Shown: positions 18,377 through 29,016 of the stretch, one piece after another
How the letters are laid out: each line of letters begins with the position of its first letter
Position numbering within the stretch: the stretch's first letter is position 1
NCBI GenBank assembly: GCA_018666805.1
Contig: JABIXB010000289.1
Span: 1-57,696, forward strand
Length of the DNA: 57,696 bases
Origin: Rhodospirillaceae bacterium
GTDB taxonomy: Bacteria > Pseudomonadota > Alphaproteobacteria > UBA828
Direction of reading: 5' to 3'
Translations under genes and position numbers: made by a program
The notes under the pieces: model-generated
Databases searched by the model: none
What the model was told of the DNA's origin: nothing
Seen by the model: the letters and a program-made list of their open reading frames with translations, nothing else

Positions 18377-20707
18377 TTAGCTCGCCTGGGCGGCGCGCCA
18401 AATGCGTTCGGGTGTGAGCGGCATATCGATGGTTTCAACGCCGCGCACGGCAAGCGCGTCCAACACCGCGTTGACCACCGCCGGCACGGACGGAATGCAG
18501 CCCGCCTCGCCGCAGCCTTTAAGGCCGAAACTGTTTTGCTCGGTCAGGTGTTCGTTGTTGGTGAGAAAGAATTCCGGCATGTCGTCGGCGCGCGGCAGGC
18601 AATAATCCATGAACGAGCCGCTCAGCAATTGGCCGCTCTCCGGATCATAGATGCAATTTTCGAAGATCGCCTGGCCGAAGCCCTGGGCAAGGCCGCCCTG
18701 AATCTGACCCTCGAGCAATTGCGGATTGATGACACGGCCGAAATCATTAACGGCGGTGTAGGTCTCGAGTTCGAGCGCGCCGGTATCCGGATCGACCTCA
18801 ACCTCGACAATGTGGCAGCCATTGGGGATCGTCGGGTCTTCGACCTCCGATTGGGCGCTTTCGTCGAGGCCGGGTTCCATGCCTTCGGGCAGCTTGGCCG
18901 CATCGCGCGCGGCCACGGCAAGCGCCATGACATCAATCGAGCGGTCGGTTCCGGCGACGGTGAAATTGCCGTCGCTAAAGCGGATATCGGCCTCGGAGGT
19001 TTCCAGCAGATGGGCGGCAAGGCGTTTGCCTTTTTCGATAATTTTGTCGGCGCCCATTTTGACTGCCACACCGATCATATAAGTCGAGCGCGACCCGCCC
19101 GAACCGCCGCCCTGCGGCAGGGTATCGGTGTCGCCTTCCTCGTAAATGATCTTCTCGAACGGCACGCCAAGCGTTTCATGCAGGAATTGGGAAAACACGG
19201 TGCCATGCCCCTGGCCGGAAGATTTGGTGCCGCCGGTCAGGGTGACGCTGTCATTGTCGTTAAATTGGATGGTGATGCTTTCGTTGGTGTCGCCGACCGT
19301 CGATTCAACGTAGAGCGCCATGCCGATGCCGCGCAATTTGCCGCGGTCATGGGCCAGCGCCCGGCGCTGCGGAAAGCCGAACCAATCGGCGAAGCTGATG
19401 CAGTCCTCCAAATTCTTCTCGAAATCTCCCGAATCATAGGTGATTTCCATCGGGCTGACATAGGGCATCTGCGCGGCCAGGATAACATTGCGGCGGCGGA
19501 TTTCGACCGCGCCAAGACCGGTCTCGCGGCCCGCCTTGTCGACCAGACGTTCAACCACATAGGCGCTTTCGGGAATGCCGGCGCCGCGATAGGCATCGGT
19601 GAAGACGGTATTGGTCAACACGCCGCGCACTTCGGCATGAATCGCCGGCGTGCGATAGGCGCAGGCCAGCATGCGGGTATAAAGAAGGGACGGGCTGACC
19701 GGCCCGAGGTTTGAAACATAGGCGCCGAGATTGGCCGTGGTGCGGACACGCAGGCCGGTGAAATTGGCCTCGCCGTCGAGCGCCAGCTCGGCATGGGTGA
19801 CGTGATCGCGCGCCTGGGTGTCGCTGAGAAAACCCTCGCCGCGCTCGCTCATCCACCTCACCGGCCGGCCAATTTTGCGCGCCGCCCAGGCGACCATGGG
19901 CTGCTCGATATGAACCATATGTTTCATGCCGAAGCCGCCGCCGATAATGGGCGAGAGAATGCGTAGCTCGCTTTCCTCGCAGTGCAGGATTTCAGCGACG
20001 ATGGCGCGGGTCTCAAAGGGATGCTGGGTGTTGGTGTGCAGCGTATAGCGCCCACCCGCTTCGTCGTAGCTGCCGAGCGCGCCGCGTGTCTCGATCGGGT
20101 TGACGATCACACGGCTATTGATGAGATCGACCGAGACGACCCGTTCTGCTTTGTCGAACGCTTCATCGGTGGCTGATTTGTCGCCATGCTCCCAGAAGAA
20201 GGAAAGATTGCCGGGCGCCTCCGGCCAAATTGTTGGCGCATCCGGCGCTTCGGCCCGGTCGGTCTCGACCACACAGGGCAGGTCGCGATAGGTGACGTCA
20301 ATCGCTTCCGCCGCATCGCGCGCCTGCGCAGGCGTCTCGGCAATGACCATCGCCACCGCTTCGCCGACATGGCGCACCCGCGCCTCCGGAAGAAGCGGAT
20401 TTGGCGGATAGTAGCGCGGGATGCCGCCCGGGCGGGTCAGCGGAATGAAAGCGTCCATGACGCAGGGCAGGGTTCCCAAACCGTCCGCCGTCACATCGGC
20501 GCCGCTATAGATGGCGACGACGCCCGGCATGGCGCTCGCGCGCGCGTTGTCGATGCTTTCGATATCGGCATGGGCATGCGGCGAGCGCAGGAAGAAGGCG
20601 TGCGCTTGGCCGGGGAGGTTAAGGTCGTCCTGAAAAGTGCCCTCGCCGAGCAGCAATTCATTGTCTTCCTTACGCTTGACCGATTGCCCAATCCCAAACT
20701 TCTGCAT
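18377..20707 (-). CDS. Xanthine dehydrogenase family protein, molybdopterin-binding subunit (CoxL-like)
   Basis: MQKFGIGQSVKRKEDNELLLGEGTFQDDL..., GGGFGMK, AYRGAGIPES, GCGEAGCIPSVPAVVNAV. Start corrected to 20707. Confidence 0.92.
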   Translation of the reverse strand: MQKFGIGQSVKRKEDNELLLGEGTFQDDLNLPGQAHAFFLRSPHAHADIESIDNARASAMPGVVAIYSGADVTADGLGTLPCVMDAFIPLTRPGGIPRYYPPNPLLPEARVRHVGEAVAMVIAETPAQARDAAEAIDVTYRDLPCVVETDRAEAPDAPTIWPEAPGNLSFFWEHGDKSATDEAFDKAERVVSVDLINSRVIVNPIETRGALGSYDEAGGRYTLHTNTQHPFETRAIVAEILHCEESELRILSPIIGGGFGMKHMVHIEQPMVAWAARKIGRPVRWMSERGEGFLSDTQARDHVTHAELALDGEANFTGLRVRTTANLGAYVSNLGPVSPSLLYTRMLACAYRTPAIHAEVRGVLTNTVFTDAYRGAGIPESAYVVERLVDKAGRETGLGAVEIRRRNVILAAQMPYVSPMEITYDSGDFEKNLEDCISFADWFGFPQRRALAHDRGKLRGIGMALYVESTVGDTNESITIQFNDNDSVTLTGGTKSSGQGHGTVFSQFLHETLGVPFEKIIYEEGDTDTLPQGGGSGGSRSTYMIGVAVKMGADKIIEKGKRLAAHLLETSEADIRFSDGNFTVAGTDRSIDVMALAVAARDAAKLPEGMEPGLDESAQSEVEDPTIPNGCHIVEVEVDPDTGALELETYTAVNDFGRVINPQLLEGQIQGGLAQGFGQAIFENCIYDPESGQLLSGSFMDYCLPRADDMPEFFLTNNEHLTEQNSFGLKGCGEAGCIPSVPAVVNAVLDALAVRGVETIDMPLTPERIWRAAQAS

Positions 20708-20879
20708 GTCCCGCCTCGTTAATTTTGTGCCGTATGGCAATTTTCGTGGCCAATGATATGCCAATCCGTCTTCGGGCGACACGGCGTTATTGGCGTTGGT
20801 GGAAAGAATTTCTTTGACCGTCTGGGCGCGTTGACACACTCTTTGGCATCAAATTTGAACCTAAAAAGAAGAGGACGCC

Positions 20880-21344
20880 ATGGCTGAAGCCACACTGGAA
20901 CAACAGGTCGCGCGGTTGACGGCAATCGAGGATATCAAACAGATGAAGGCGCAATATTGCGCCTATTGCGACGACGGCTATGACCCGGAAGGGCTCGGCA
21001 ATCTGTTTACCGAGGACGGTATCTGGGACGGCGGCGATTTTGGCCGCTATGAGGGCCGGGAGGCGATCAAGGAATTCTTTCGCGGCATCTCAAGCGATAT
21101 CGTTTTTGCCGGTCATATGGTGCTCAACCCGATCATTACCGTCGATGGCGATAGCGCCAACGGCAAATGGTGGCTGATCATGCCGTGCACGACCAATATC
21201 GAGGGCAAGAAAGAGGCGCGCTGGCTGGCGGCGGAATATGATGATGATTACGTCAGGCAGGATGGCGTTTGGCTCAACAAACACCTTAAGCTCGATCTTA
21301 AATTCTTCGCGCCCCATTTGGATGGCTGGGTCGAACAGACCTGA
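20880..21344 (+). CDS. Nuclear transport factor 2 / SnoaL-like domain protein
   Basis: VARLTAIEDIKQMKAQYCAYCDDGYDPEGLGNLFTEDGIWDGGDFGRYEGREAIKEFF. Confidence 0.85.
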   Translation: MAEATLEQQVARLTAIEDIKQMKAQYCAYCDDGYDPEGLGNLFTEDGIWDGGDFGRYEGREAIKEFFRGISSDIVFAGHMVLNPIITVDGDSANGKWWLIMPCTTNIEGKKEARWLAAEYDDDYVRQDGVWLNKHLKLDLKFFAPHLDGWVEQT

Positions 21345-21363
21345 TCGCGGCAGCCTGTCCCTC

Positions 21364-22749
21364 TCAGCACTCCACAACGGTAACAGCCAGGCCGCCCTGG
21401 CTCGTTTCCTTATATTTGGTCTGAAGATCAAGCCCGGTCTGGCGCATTGTTTCGACAACCGCGTCAAATGACACGATGTGCTGTCCGTCGCCGGCAAGCG
21501 CAAGCGATGCGGCATTAATGGCCTTCAGCGCGCCCATTGAATTCCGCTCTATGCAGGGTATCTGGACGAGGCCGCCAATCGGATCGCAGGTCATTCCGAG
21601 ATGATGTTCAAGAGCAATTTCGGCGGCGTTCTCAACTTGTTGAGGGGTTCCGCCAAGCACGGCACAAAGACCTGCCGCCGCCATTGCACTGGCCGACCCG
21701 ACCTCGCCCTGGCAACCAACCTCGGCGCCTGAAAGCGATGCGTTGGATTTAATGATCGCTCCGAACGCCGTGGCGGTTAGAAGAAACTCGCGCACCCCGA
21801 TTTGACTCGCATCGGAACATGACTCGGCAAAATATCGCACGACAGCCGGAATAACGCCTGCGGCACCGTTGGTGGGCGCGGTCACAATCCGCCCGCCGCT
21901 GGCATTCTGTTCGTTGACGGCTATAGCGTAAGCGCTGACCCGGTCCATGAATTGATGCGGGTAGCGGAAATTATGATTTGGGTTGGGTGTCGCAGCCCGA
22001 ATAAGGCCCTTTGCCCTTCGTCGGACGCCAAGGCGGCCCGGCAGCACCCCTTCGCTCGAGAGGCCCTTGTCTATGCAGTCCATCATGGCTGAATGAATGT
22101 TGTCGATTTTCGTTTCGATGCGTTGCAACGGCCCCAACGCTGCCTCGTTGGCAAGAACCAATTCGGCGATCGATTTGTTTTCGCTCCCGCACAATGCGAG
22201 CAGTTGATCCGCCGTCGAAAAAACATACGGCCCGCTGATATTGTGCAAAGCGGCTCCCGCAGCTCCGCCAACATACTCTTCCTCGGACACTACCGACCCA
22301 CCCCCAATGGAGTAGTAGAGTTTTTCCCCGACTACCTTCCCAGACTCGGAATAGGCAATAATGCGCATTGCGTTTGGATGGCCGGGCGAAGGGGTATCTC
22401 GATCGAAGACAATGTCTGTGGCTGGATCCAACGCGACCGTGACGTGCCCGGCAAGCAGAAGTGATTTTTGCCTTGCGACAGTATTGAACAGGCATGAGGC
22501 CAGGTCCGGATCAATTTTGGTCGGGGTTTCGCCGGCCAGGCCCAGTACCACCGCCAGATCGGTTCTGTGACCCTTTCCCGTGTGCGCAAGTGATCCGTAC
22601 AAATGGCAGACGATGCGGGTGATCTCACCGGTTAGTCCTTCTTGATCGAGCCACGCAAGAAAACGTCCTGCCGCGACCATGGGCCCGACGGTATGCGAGC
22701 TCGACGGGCCAATGCCAATTTTGAAAATGTCAAAAATGCTTGTCATCAA
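21364..22749 (-). CDS. sdaA: L-serine ammonia-lyase, single-chain Fe-S form
   Basis: [59 protein letters not shown]. Confidence 0.95.
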   Translation of the reverse strand: MMTSIFDIFKIGIGPSSSHTVGPMVAAGRFLAWLDQEGLTGEITRIVCHLYGSLAHTGKGHRTDLAVVLGLAGETPTKIDPDLASCLFNTVARQKSLLLAGHVTVALDPATDIVFDRDTPSPGHPNAMRIIAYSESGKVVGEKLYYSIGGGSVVSEEEYVGGAAGAALHNISGPYVFSTADQLLALCGSENKSIAELVLANEAALGPLQRIETKIDNIHSAMMDCIDKGLSSEGVLPGRLGVRRRAKGLIRAATPNPNHNFRYPHQFMDRVSAYAIAVNEQNASGGRIVTAPTNGAAGVIPAVVRYFAESCSDASQIGVREFLLTATAFGAIIKSNASLSGAEVGCQGEVGSASAMAAAGLCAVLGGTPQQVENAAEIALEHHLGMTCDPIGGLVQIPCIERNSMGALKAINAASLALAGDGQHIVSFDAVVETMRQTGLDLQTKYKETSQGGLAVTVVEC

Positions 22750-22902
22750 AATTGCATTCCGGTAGCTCGCCTATATATCTGAGCCGCTAAGTTCGCAATG
22801 TTGGGTGGGCGTCTTTCACAATAGCAAGCGTTTCAATAACGCTACGAAAATGCGAAATCATCGCGCCGTTTCTTACTCAGTGGGAAGAGCGGCGGTGGCT
22901 TT

Positions 22903-23958
22903 TTAGGACTGGCGTTTCATCGCGCCGGATGAGCTGATATCGCCCTTGAACGGCCAGTAGATTTCGGCGTTGCCGGTGATGCCGCTCGGGCGAAAGAGGA
23001 GGATCAGAAGCATGATAAGGCCGACCCCCACTTCAGCGGAACTGGTTGGGAGACTGAAACTGCCGATGCCCGCTTCCAGACGGCGCAGAACATCGATAAC
23101 AACAGAGAGTACCACCACGCCAACCACGGCGCCTGTAAGGCTTTGCATGCCGCCGACGACGAGCATTGAAAGGGTAATGAAAACCATTTTGAGATAAAAA
23201 CTATCGACGGTTATCGCCGCAACGAAATGCGCATAAAGACCGCCTGCCATGCCGCAGAAAAAGGCGGTGATCACGAAAGAGAGCAGGCGTTGGCCAAAAA
23301 CATTAACCCCAGCGGCCTTGGATGCAATTTCATCGTCGCGCGTGGCGCGCAGTGCCAAACCCCATCTTGACCGAGCGTAGAAAAACGCTGCGACGATAGT
23401 GACAACCGCATAAGCCAATGCACTCCACGGCGTTGTTGTCTCTTCCATAGGACTAACGGTGCTGCCACCAGAAGTCCAAGTACTCCATCGACCGTAGGCC
23501 GCATAGAGCGCCATGAAAAATGCAAACGTGCCGATTGATGCCGCGATGCCGGAAAGCCGCATGATGGCGAAACCTGCGATTAAAGCGACAAACGCCGCCA
23601 ATAAACCGGCCAAAAATACTGCCAATACGACGTGATGGCTATTGTTGAGCAGATAAGTAGGCAGACCGGGCATAAACATATCACGCGTGTAAGGGCAACA
23701 GGTCTGCCACGCCGTGGCATAGGCGCCGATCAGAACGAAGGCTATGTGGCCAAAGGAGATGATGCCCGAATTACCAATAAACATGTAGAGAGCGACAACC
23801 ATAACCATCCGCACCAAACCCTCGGTGAGGGTCTGGGCGAGAATGATATCGCCAGTGGAATCGACGGCTGCAACGATGATCAACAGGCCAATGCAAAGCA
23901 CCACCATTGGCCAAAAATAGCGCACCATGCGGAGAAGAGGAGTGTTGGCCTCGATCAT
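22903..23958 (-). CDS. Branched-chain amino acid type ABC transporter permease (LivM-like)
   Basis: LivM-family TM pattern, NSGIISFGHIAFVLIGAYATA; in an operon with LivH/F/G-like genes. Confidence 0.9.
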   Translation of the reverse strand: MIEANTPLLRMVRYFWPMVVLCIGLLIIVAAVDSTGDIILAQTLTEGLVRMVMVVALYMFIGNSGIISFGHIAFVLIGAYATAWQTCCPYTRDMFMPGLPTYLLNNSHHVVLAVFLAGLLAAFVALIAGFAIMRLSGIAASIGTFAFFMALYAAYGRWSTWTSGGSTVSPMEETTTPWSALAYAVVTIVAAFFYARSRWGLALRATRDDEIASKAAGVNVFGQRLLSFVITAFFCGMAGGLYAHFVAAITVDSFYLKMVFITLSMLVVGGMQSLTGAVVGVVVLSVVIDVLRRLEAGIGSFSLPTSSAEVGVGLIMLLILLFRPSGITGNAEIYWPFKGDISSSGAMKRQS

Positions 23959-24875
23959 CAGACGCGTTCCTTCGCGGCTTTGGTGAGCACTAGACCTTGA
24001 GGCCGCGCCAACAGGACAATGATCACAAGAATGAATACGCAGGTGTCACGGAAGCCGCGCAGCTCTTCCGGCAATATTGCGGATAGTATGACGCTAACGA
24101 TACCAACCGAGTATCCCCCGACAACCGAGCCGACCAAACTTCCCATGCCGCCGATGACGGTAGCAATAAAGAAGAACAGCATAATCGGCACGCCCATGCT
24201 GAATTTCAGCACGCCGGTTTGGGTAACAAACAACAGCGACATGATGCCGGCTAATCCACCGCTCAAAATAAAAGCTAATGCGATTACATTTTTGCCGTTA
24301 ACCCCCAGCATACGCGCCATGCGGAAATCCTCTGCCGCCGCGCGCATCTGAATGCCGACCCGAGTACGCTTAAGAAAGAGGACAAGCGCAATTAACAAAA
24401 TCCAAGTCACCGCTATGGTAACGAGTTGCAATAATTGTACGCTGACGCCCGATGAAATTTGCACCTGGCCCGTCAAGTCAGACCAGATGCCGGCCGCCTT
24501 GGGGCGCCCGCCATATATCATGACGATGATGTTTTGCAGCGTGTAGCCGAGCGCAAACGAAATAATCATCATTGTTGCCGGCGAGGATTTTTGCGCGTGT
24601 TGAAAAACAACAAAATAGGAAAGGATTGCCAGCATCACCACAATGCCAACAATGCAGAGTACCAGTAAGGCCGGGTGAAAATCGCCGATTAACAAGGTTG
24701 CCGTGACGGCTGAACTTGGCACGATTAAGGCATAAGCGCCGACCGTGATAAAATCGCCATGGGCAAAGTTGATCAGCCGTAAGACGCTGAACAAAAGGCC
24801 GATGCCAAGTGCGCCCAGAGCATAAAAACTACCCAGGCTGAGCGCGCTGATAATTGTTTGGATGGCGTAATCCAT
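23958..24875 (-). CDS. Branched-chain amino acid type ABC transporter permease (LivH-like)
   Basis: GSFYALGALGIGLLFSVLRLINFAHGDFITVGAY; MGSLVGSVVGGYSVG. Confidence 0.92.
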   Translation of the reverse strand: MDYAIQTIISALSLGSFYALGALGIGLLFSVLRLINFAHGDFITVGAYALIVPSSAVTATLLIGDFHPALLVLCIVGIVVMLAILSYFVVFQHAQKSSPATMMIISFALGYTLQNIIVMIYGGRPKAAGIWSDLTGQVQISSGVSVQLLQLVTIAVTWILLIALVLFLKRTRVGIQMRAAAEDFRMARMLGVNGKNVIALAFILSGGLAGIMSLLFVTQTGVLKFSMGVPIMLFFFIATVIGGMGSLVGSVVGGYSVGIVSVILSAILPEELRGFRDTCVFILVIIVLLARPQGLVLTKAAKERV

Positions 24876-25621
24876 TAGAACGCCACCTCGCCCTCGTGCG
24901 TCGTGCCTTCTTCGAAACCGAAATAGGCTTGGCGAACCTTCTCGCCGTCCCGCAGATCCGCTGCATTGCCTTCAAGTTGCATTTCGCCACTACGCAGCAC
25001 ATAGAGCCTGTCGGCGGCCGTGAGTGCGCGCTCGGAGCTTTGCTCAACAATGAGCAGCGTCAGCCCCCGATCTTTGCGCAACTCAAGCAAAGTTTCATAG
25101 ACGCGATCTACCAAATTGGGTGCGAGGCCCAGTGATGGCTCGTCGATAGTCATCATGCGTGGATTTGTAAGAAGTGCTCGTCCGATTACCAGCATTTGCT
25201 GTTCACCACCGGAGAGCTTACCCGCCGCTTGTTTTCGGCGCTCAGCCAATACAGGAAATATTTCCAATACGTGCTTAAAGTCTTTTTCGATATCGCTCCG
25301 GTCCTTGCGCATATTGGTGCCAATGCGAAGGTTTTCCTCGACGCTAAGGGAGGTGAAGACATGACGTCCTTCAGGGACTTGCGAAATACCCGCCCGCGCC
25401 ACTGCTTCTGGGCTCATGCCATTTATCCGCTTGCCATGGAATGTGATCTCGCCCTCGGTAGGGTTAAGCACGCCGGAAATCGACAACAACGTCGTGGACT
25501 TGCCAGCGCCGTTTGGCCCGACGATACAGACGATCTCGCCTTCATCAACAGAAACTGAAATGCCCCGCAATGCCGGCAGGCGGCTGTAGTGTACGGTGAT
25601 ATTTTCGACGTTTAGCAACAT
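24875..25621 (-). CDS. Branched-chain amino acid type ABC transporter ATP-binding protein (LivF-like)
   Basis: VGPNGAGKSTTLLSISG, KLSGGEQQMLVIGRALLTNPRMMTIDEPSLGLAP; start at MLLNVENITVHYS. Confidence 0.93.
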   Translation of the reverse strand: MLLNVENITVHYSRLPALRGISVSVDEGEIVCIVGPNGAGKSTTLLSISGVLNPTEGEITFHGKRINGMSPEAVARAGISQVPEGRHVFTSLSVEENLRIGTNMRKDRSDIEKDFKHVLEIFPVLAERRKQAAGKLSGGEQQMLVIGRALLTNPRMMTIDEPSLGLAPNLVDRVYETLLELRKDRGLTLLIVEQSSERALTAADRLYVLRSGEMQLEGNAADLRDGEKVRQAYFGFEEGTTHEGEVAF

Positions 25622-25625
25622 GGCG

Positions 25626-26435
25626 TCACGAATGTCCAAGATACGCGTTGATGACGGCGGGGTTGTTTTGCACCTCCGCCGGCGTGCCGCGGGCTAGCGT
25701 CTTGCCGCTATCGAGCACATGAATGCGCGCACATACACCCATAACGACCCGCATATTATGTTCGATCAGCAGCACGCCGCAGCCGAAACGCTTGGGAATT
25801 TCGCGCACCACCTGCATGATATCGTCGCATTCCAAATCCGACATGCCCGCCGCCGGTTCGTCGAGCAGCACGAATTGCGGGCTGAGCGCCAGCGCGCGCG
25901 CGATGCCGACGCGGCGCTCATCGGTATAGGGCAGGATGCCGGCCGGCATTTTCGCCTGCTCAGCGAGGCCGAGCCAGTCGAGCAATTCCATCGCGTGGGC
26001 GTGTGCTTTTTTCCGACTGAGGCCCATGCTGATCGCTGCCACTTCGACATTCTCGCTGACCGGCATTTCGCGGAACAGGCGGCCGGCCTGAAAGGTGCGG
26101 GCGATGCCGTGCCGCCGGATCCAATGGGGCGTCAGGGTTGAAATGACTTTATCGCCCAACAAAACCTCGCCCGAGGCCGGTAGTTGAAATCCGGTCATGG
26201 CATTGACCAATGTGGTTTTGCCGGCGCCATTGGGCCCGATCAGGCCCAATATCTCGCCCTGATGCAAAATCTCATCGACGCTATCGACAGCAGTCAATCC
26301 TTCGAAACGCACCGACACTTGGCGCGCTTCAAGGGTTAGCCCATTGCCGTTGGCCAATTCAGCCACTCTTGCCCCTCCCGAGCAGGCTTGGTGTGCCTGC
26401 AATAGCTGAACCGGCACGTTGCGCTGCCGGCTCAT
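25626..26435 (-). CDS. Branched-chain amino acid type ABC transporter ATP-binding protein (LivG-like)
   Basis: LIGPNGAGKTTLVNAMTGF, RRHGIARTFQAGRLFREMPV, LLDEPAAGM; the true start may be internal (VAELANGNGLTLEAR). Confidence 0.9.
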   Translation of the reverse strand: MSRQRNVPVQLLQAHQACSGGARVAELANGNGLTLEARQVSVRFEGLTAVDSVDEILHQGEILGLIGPNGAGKTTLVNAMTGFQLPASGEVLLGDKVISTLTPHWIRRHGIARTFQAGRLFREMPVSENVEVAAISMGLSRKKAHAHAMELLDWLGLAEQAKMPAGILPYTDERRVGIARALALSPQFVLLDEPAAGMSDLECDDIMQVVREIPKRFGCGVLLIEHNMRVVMGVCARIHVLDSGKTLARGTPAEVQNNPAVINAYLGHS

Positions 26436-26611
26436 TCGTTCTTGTGGTAGCTACCTAATGGATTGTTGCAGGGTGAATCAACTGGAAAATGGCGTGTTAA
26501 TTTTGGCTGCTTTCCAAGCGCCTTGCAAAACCGGCATATTCGTCGACAATGCCGTGGCGCTTTTAGGCAAGCGCACAAGAATTCAGGGAAATTAACTCGG
26601 GAGAGACAAAC

Positions 26612-27829
26612 ATGAGAAAAATTGTGTCACTGGTGGCAGCGGGAGCTTTGGCTCTCGGATTCGCTGCCGCATCGCCCGCTCAGGCGGACGATCATGAAGT
26701 TAAATTTGGCTTTGCCGCCTCCTCCTCGGGGTGGATGAAAGCCTATAGTGGGCCGTCAACCGACGCCGCGCTGATCGCCATTGACGATTGGAATGCCAAG
26801 GGCGGCTTGCTCGGCAAGACGATCGTGCCGGTTTTCGCGGATGCCAAGACGGACCGCGTCGAGAGTAAAAAAGCCGGTATTTCCGCGCTCAACCAGGGTG
26901 CCCAGGCCATTGCGGTGGACTGTGACTATGATTTCGGCGCGCCGGCAGCACTCGCGGCCCAGAACCAAAAGAAAATTTCCATCTTCCTGTGTGCCGAGTC
27001 CGTTCTCGCCGGCGTTCAGGGCGTTGGTAAATATGCTTTCTCGAGCTCGGTCCTCGCGGCTGTGCAGGGTGCTGCATTGGCTGAATGGGGCTGGAAGAAT
27101 AGAGGCTGGCGCACCGGCTATATCCTGCTCGACGATGTGATCGAATATAACAAGGGCATCTGCTACGGTTTCGATTGGATGTGGCGTGAAGTGCTTGGTG
27201 GCGAAGTTCTGGGCCACGATGTGTTTCAAAACGAAGATCCCACCATTCAGCCGCAAATCGACCGTATCAAGGCTTTGGCTGCGGCACCTGATTTCATTCA
27301 GATGTGCACCTATGGCGCCGGTGGCGCCAGTGCTGTCCGCCAGATTCGTGCGGCCGGCATCGATACGCCGATTGGCAATGGCAGTTCCATGAGCGGCACC
27401 TACTGGCTTGACGCCGTTCCCAATCTGAGCGGTCATTTCGTGCCTGAGCAGGCTTCGATCTATGGTGACGATCCGCGCCAGGACGTTTTGGATTTCAACG
27501 AGAAATTCAAAGCCAAATATGGTGAGTATCCGAACAGCCAATACACCTATCCCGGCTATGTGGTCTTCGAGATGTGGGCCAAGGCCGTGGAGAAGGCGGG
27601 CACGTTCGATTCGGATGCCGTCGTCGAGGCGCTGGAGAATTTCCGCAACGAGCCCGTGCTCGTCGGTACGCGGACATTCACCAAAACCTTGCACCATCAG
27701 GCCCAGGCGCCTTACCTGATCATCGAGACGACAAACGGCCAACCCGCCGTTGCCGACTCCTGGACGATTTCAGAGGCCGTGCCGATGGATGTATTGTTCG
27801 GCAAGCGCTATGAGTACATTGCGCGCTAA
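26612..27829 (+). CDS. ABC transporter substrate-binding protein (LivK-type, Peripla_BP_6)
   Basis: Signal peptide MRKIVSLVAAGALALGFAAASPAQADD; LivK-type fold motifs; divergent from livGFHM-like genes. Confidence 0.92.
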   Translation: MRKIVSLVAAGALALGFAAASPAQADDHEVKFGFAASSSGWMKAYSGPSTDAALIAIDDWNAKGGLLGKTIVPVFADAKTDRVESKKAGISALNQGAQAIAVDCDYDFGAPAALAAQNQKKISIFLCAESVLAGVQGVGKYAFSSSVLAAVQGAALAEWGWKNRGWRTGYILLDDVIEYNKGICYGFDWMWREVLGGEVLGHDVFQNEDPTIQPQIDRIKALAAAPDFIQMCTYGAGGASAVRQIRAAGIDTPIGNGSSMSGTYWLDAVPNLSGHFVPEQASIYGDDPRQDVLDFNEKFKAKYGEYPNSQYTYPGYVVFEMWAKAVEKAGTFDSDAVVEALENFRNEPVLVGTRTFTKTLHHQAQAPYLIIETTNGQPAVADSWTISEAVPMDVLFGKRYEYIAR

Positions 27830-27850
27830 ATAAGCGAACCTAGACAAACT

Positions 27851-27884
27851 AATCGCCCCGCTGGAAACGGCGGGGCGATTTTTT
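27851..27884 (+). terminator. Rho-independent terminator of the livK-like gene
   Basis: AATCGCCCCGC-tggaaacg-GCGGGGCGATTTTTTA: perfect stem followed by a T run. Confidence 0.92.
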
Positions 27885-27937
27885 ATGTCTTGATTATATG
27901 ATTTGGTCTTGTGTGACTTGAATTGCGGCCTAAAGCA

Positions 27938-28498
27938 TTATTGCCCGGGCGGCGGCAGGGCAGGTTCGGCGCCTTCGGGAAGCGGCACGCCATGCTCGTT
28001 CAGGGTCAAGGCGATCATGCAGTAATAGCCGATCAGGCACGTCAGTTCGACCATGCCGGCATTGCCGAAATGGGCGAGGGCAGCATTGTAGGTTTCGTCG
28101 CTGGCATGGCGATTGGTGAGAACCTCCCGGGCATAGGCGTAGACAGCCGCCTCGTCGTCATTTTCGAATTTTGGCGTGCTGCCGCTGCGCACCGCCTCGA
28201 TGATGTTCGGCGCCAGGCCACCGGCGAGCGCTTCTTTCTCATGAAAGTGCCACTCGTAGGAAGAACTCCAATATTGTGCCGTGGTCAATACGGCAAGTTC
28301 GCTCAGGCGTGTCTCCAGGCTGGTCTCGTAGCGCAACAAAACGCCAAGACGCTGCGCCCGGTCGGCTAGTTTGGGGTTGTGCATGAGCATCATGAAGAGG
28401 TCGAGCACGGCGCCGCGCCGGCCCGATTTAATGTCGTCATAGACTTCGCGCTGTTCGTCGTCGAGTTGGTCTTCGCGAGGCAGTGGAATGCGGCTCAC
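27938..28498 (-). CDS. Carboxymuconolactone decarboxylase family protein
   Basis: ETRLSELAVLTTAQYWSSSYEWHFHEKEA, GNAGMVELTCLIGYYCMIALTLNEHG. Confidence 0.9.
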   Translation of the reverse strand: MSRIPLPREDQLDDEQREVYDDIKSGRRGAVLDLFMMLMHNPKLADRAQRLGVLLRYETSLETRLSELAVLTTAQYWSSSYEWHFHEKEALAGGLAPNIIEAVRSGSTPKFENDDEAAVYAYAREVLTNRHASDETYNAALAHFGNAGMVELTCLIGYYCMIALTLNEHGVPLPEGAEPALPPPGQ

Positions 28499-28518
28499 CT
28501 TAATCTCCTTTGACTGAA

Positions 28519-29016
28519 TTATGAATTATTGGCACGGCCTTCTTCGCCGGCGATCGGTGGGACGAATTGCAGGTCGGTGTCCCACGGGAAAAAGATCCAG
28601 GTATCCTGGCTGACCTCGGTAATGTAGCTATCGACCAGAGGCTTGCCGAGCGGTTTGGCATAGACGCAGGCAAAATGGGCTTTGGGCAGCATTTTGCGGA
28701 CGACGCGCGCGGTTTTGCCGGTATCGACCAAATCGTCGATGATGAGCCAGCCATCGCCATCGCCATCGATATTCAGCCCTTTGATAACCTTAACCTCCGA
28801 CTGGTCCTTGTGATCGTAGGAGACGACGCAGATTGTATCGACCAGGCGAATATCCAATTCGCGGGCGACAATCGTCGCCGGCACCAGGCCGCCACGCGTG
28901 ATCGAAGCGATTCCTTCGAACGGTCCGATTTCCGCCAAGCGCCACGCCAGCGCTCTGCCGTCGCGGTGCAACTGATCCCATGAAACCGGAAAACCCTTAT
29001 TGTAACTATCTGCCAT
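28519..29016 (-). CDS. gpt: Xanthine-guanine phosphoribosyltransferase
   Basis: [30 protein letters not shown] loop [24 protein letters not shown]; start at [13 protein letters not shown]. Confidence 0.93.
   Translation of the reverse strand: MADSYNKGFPVSWDQLHRDGRALAWRLAEIGPFEGIASITRGGLVPATIVARELDIRLVDTICVVSYDHKDQSEVKVIKGLNIDGDGDGWLIIDDLVDTGKTARVVRKMLPKAHFACVYAKPLGKPLVDSYITEVSQDTWIFFPWDTDLQFVPPIAGEEGRANNS

Noticed and set aside
18374-19714. 446-aa plus-strand ORF
   Set aside because: Antisense to the CoxL-like gene, with no recognisable motifs; a high-GC shadow ORF.
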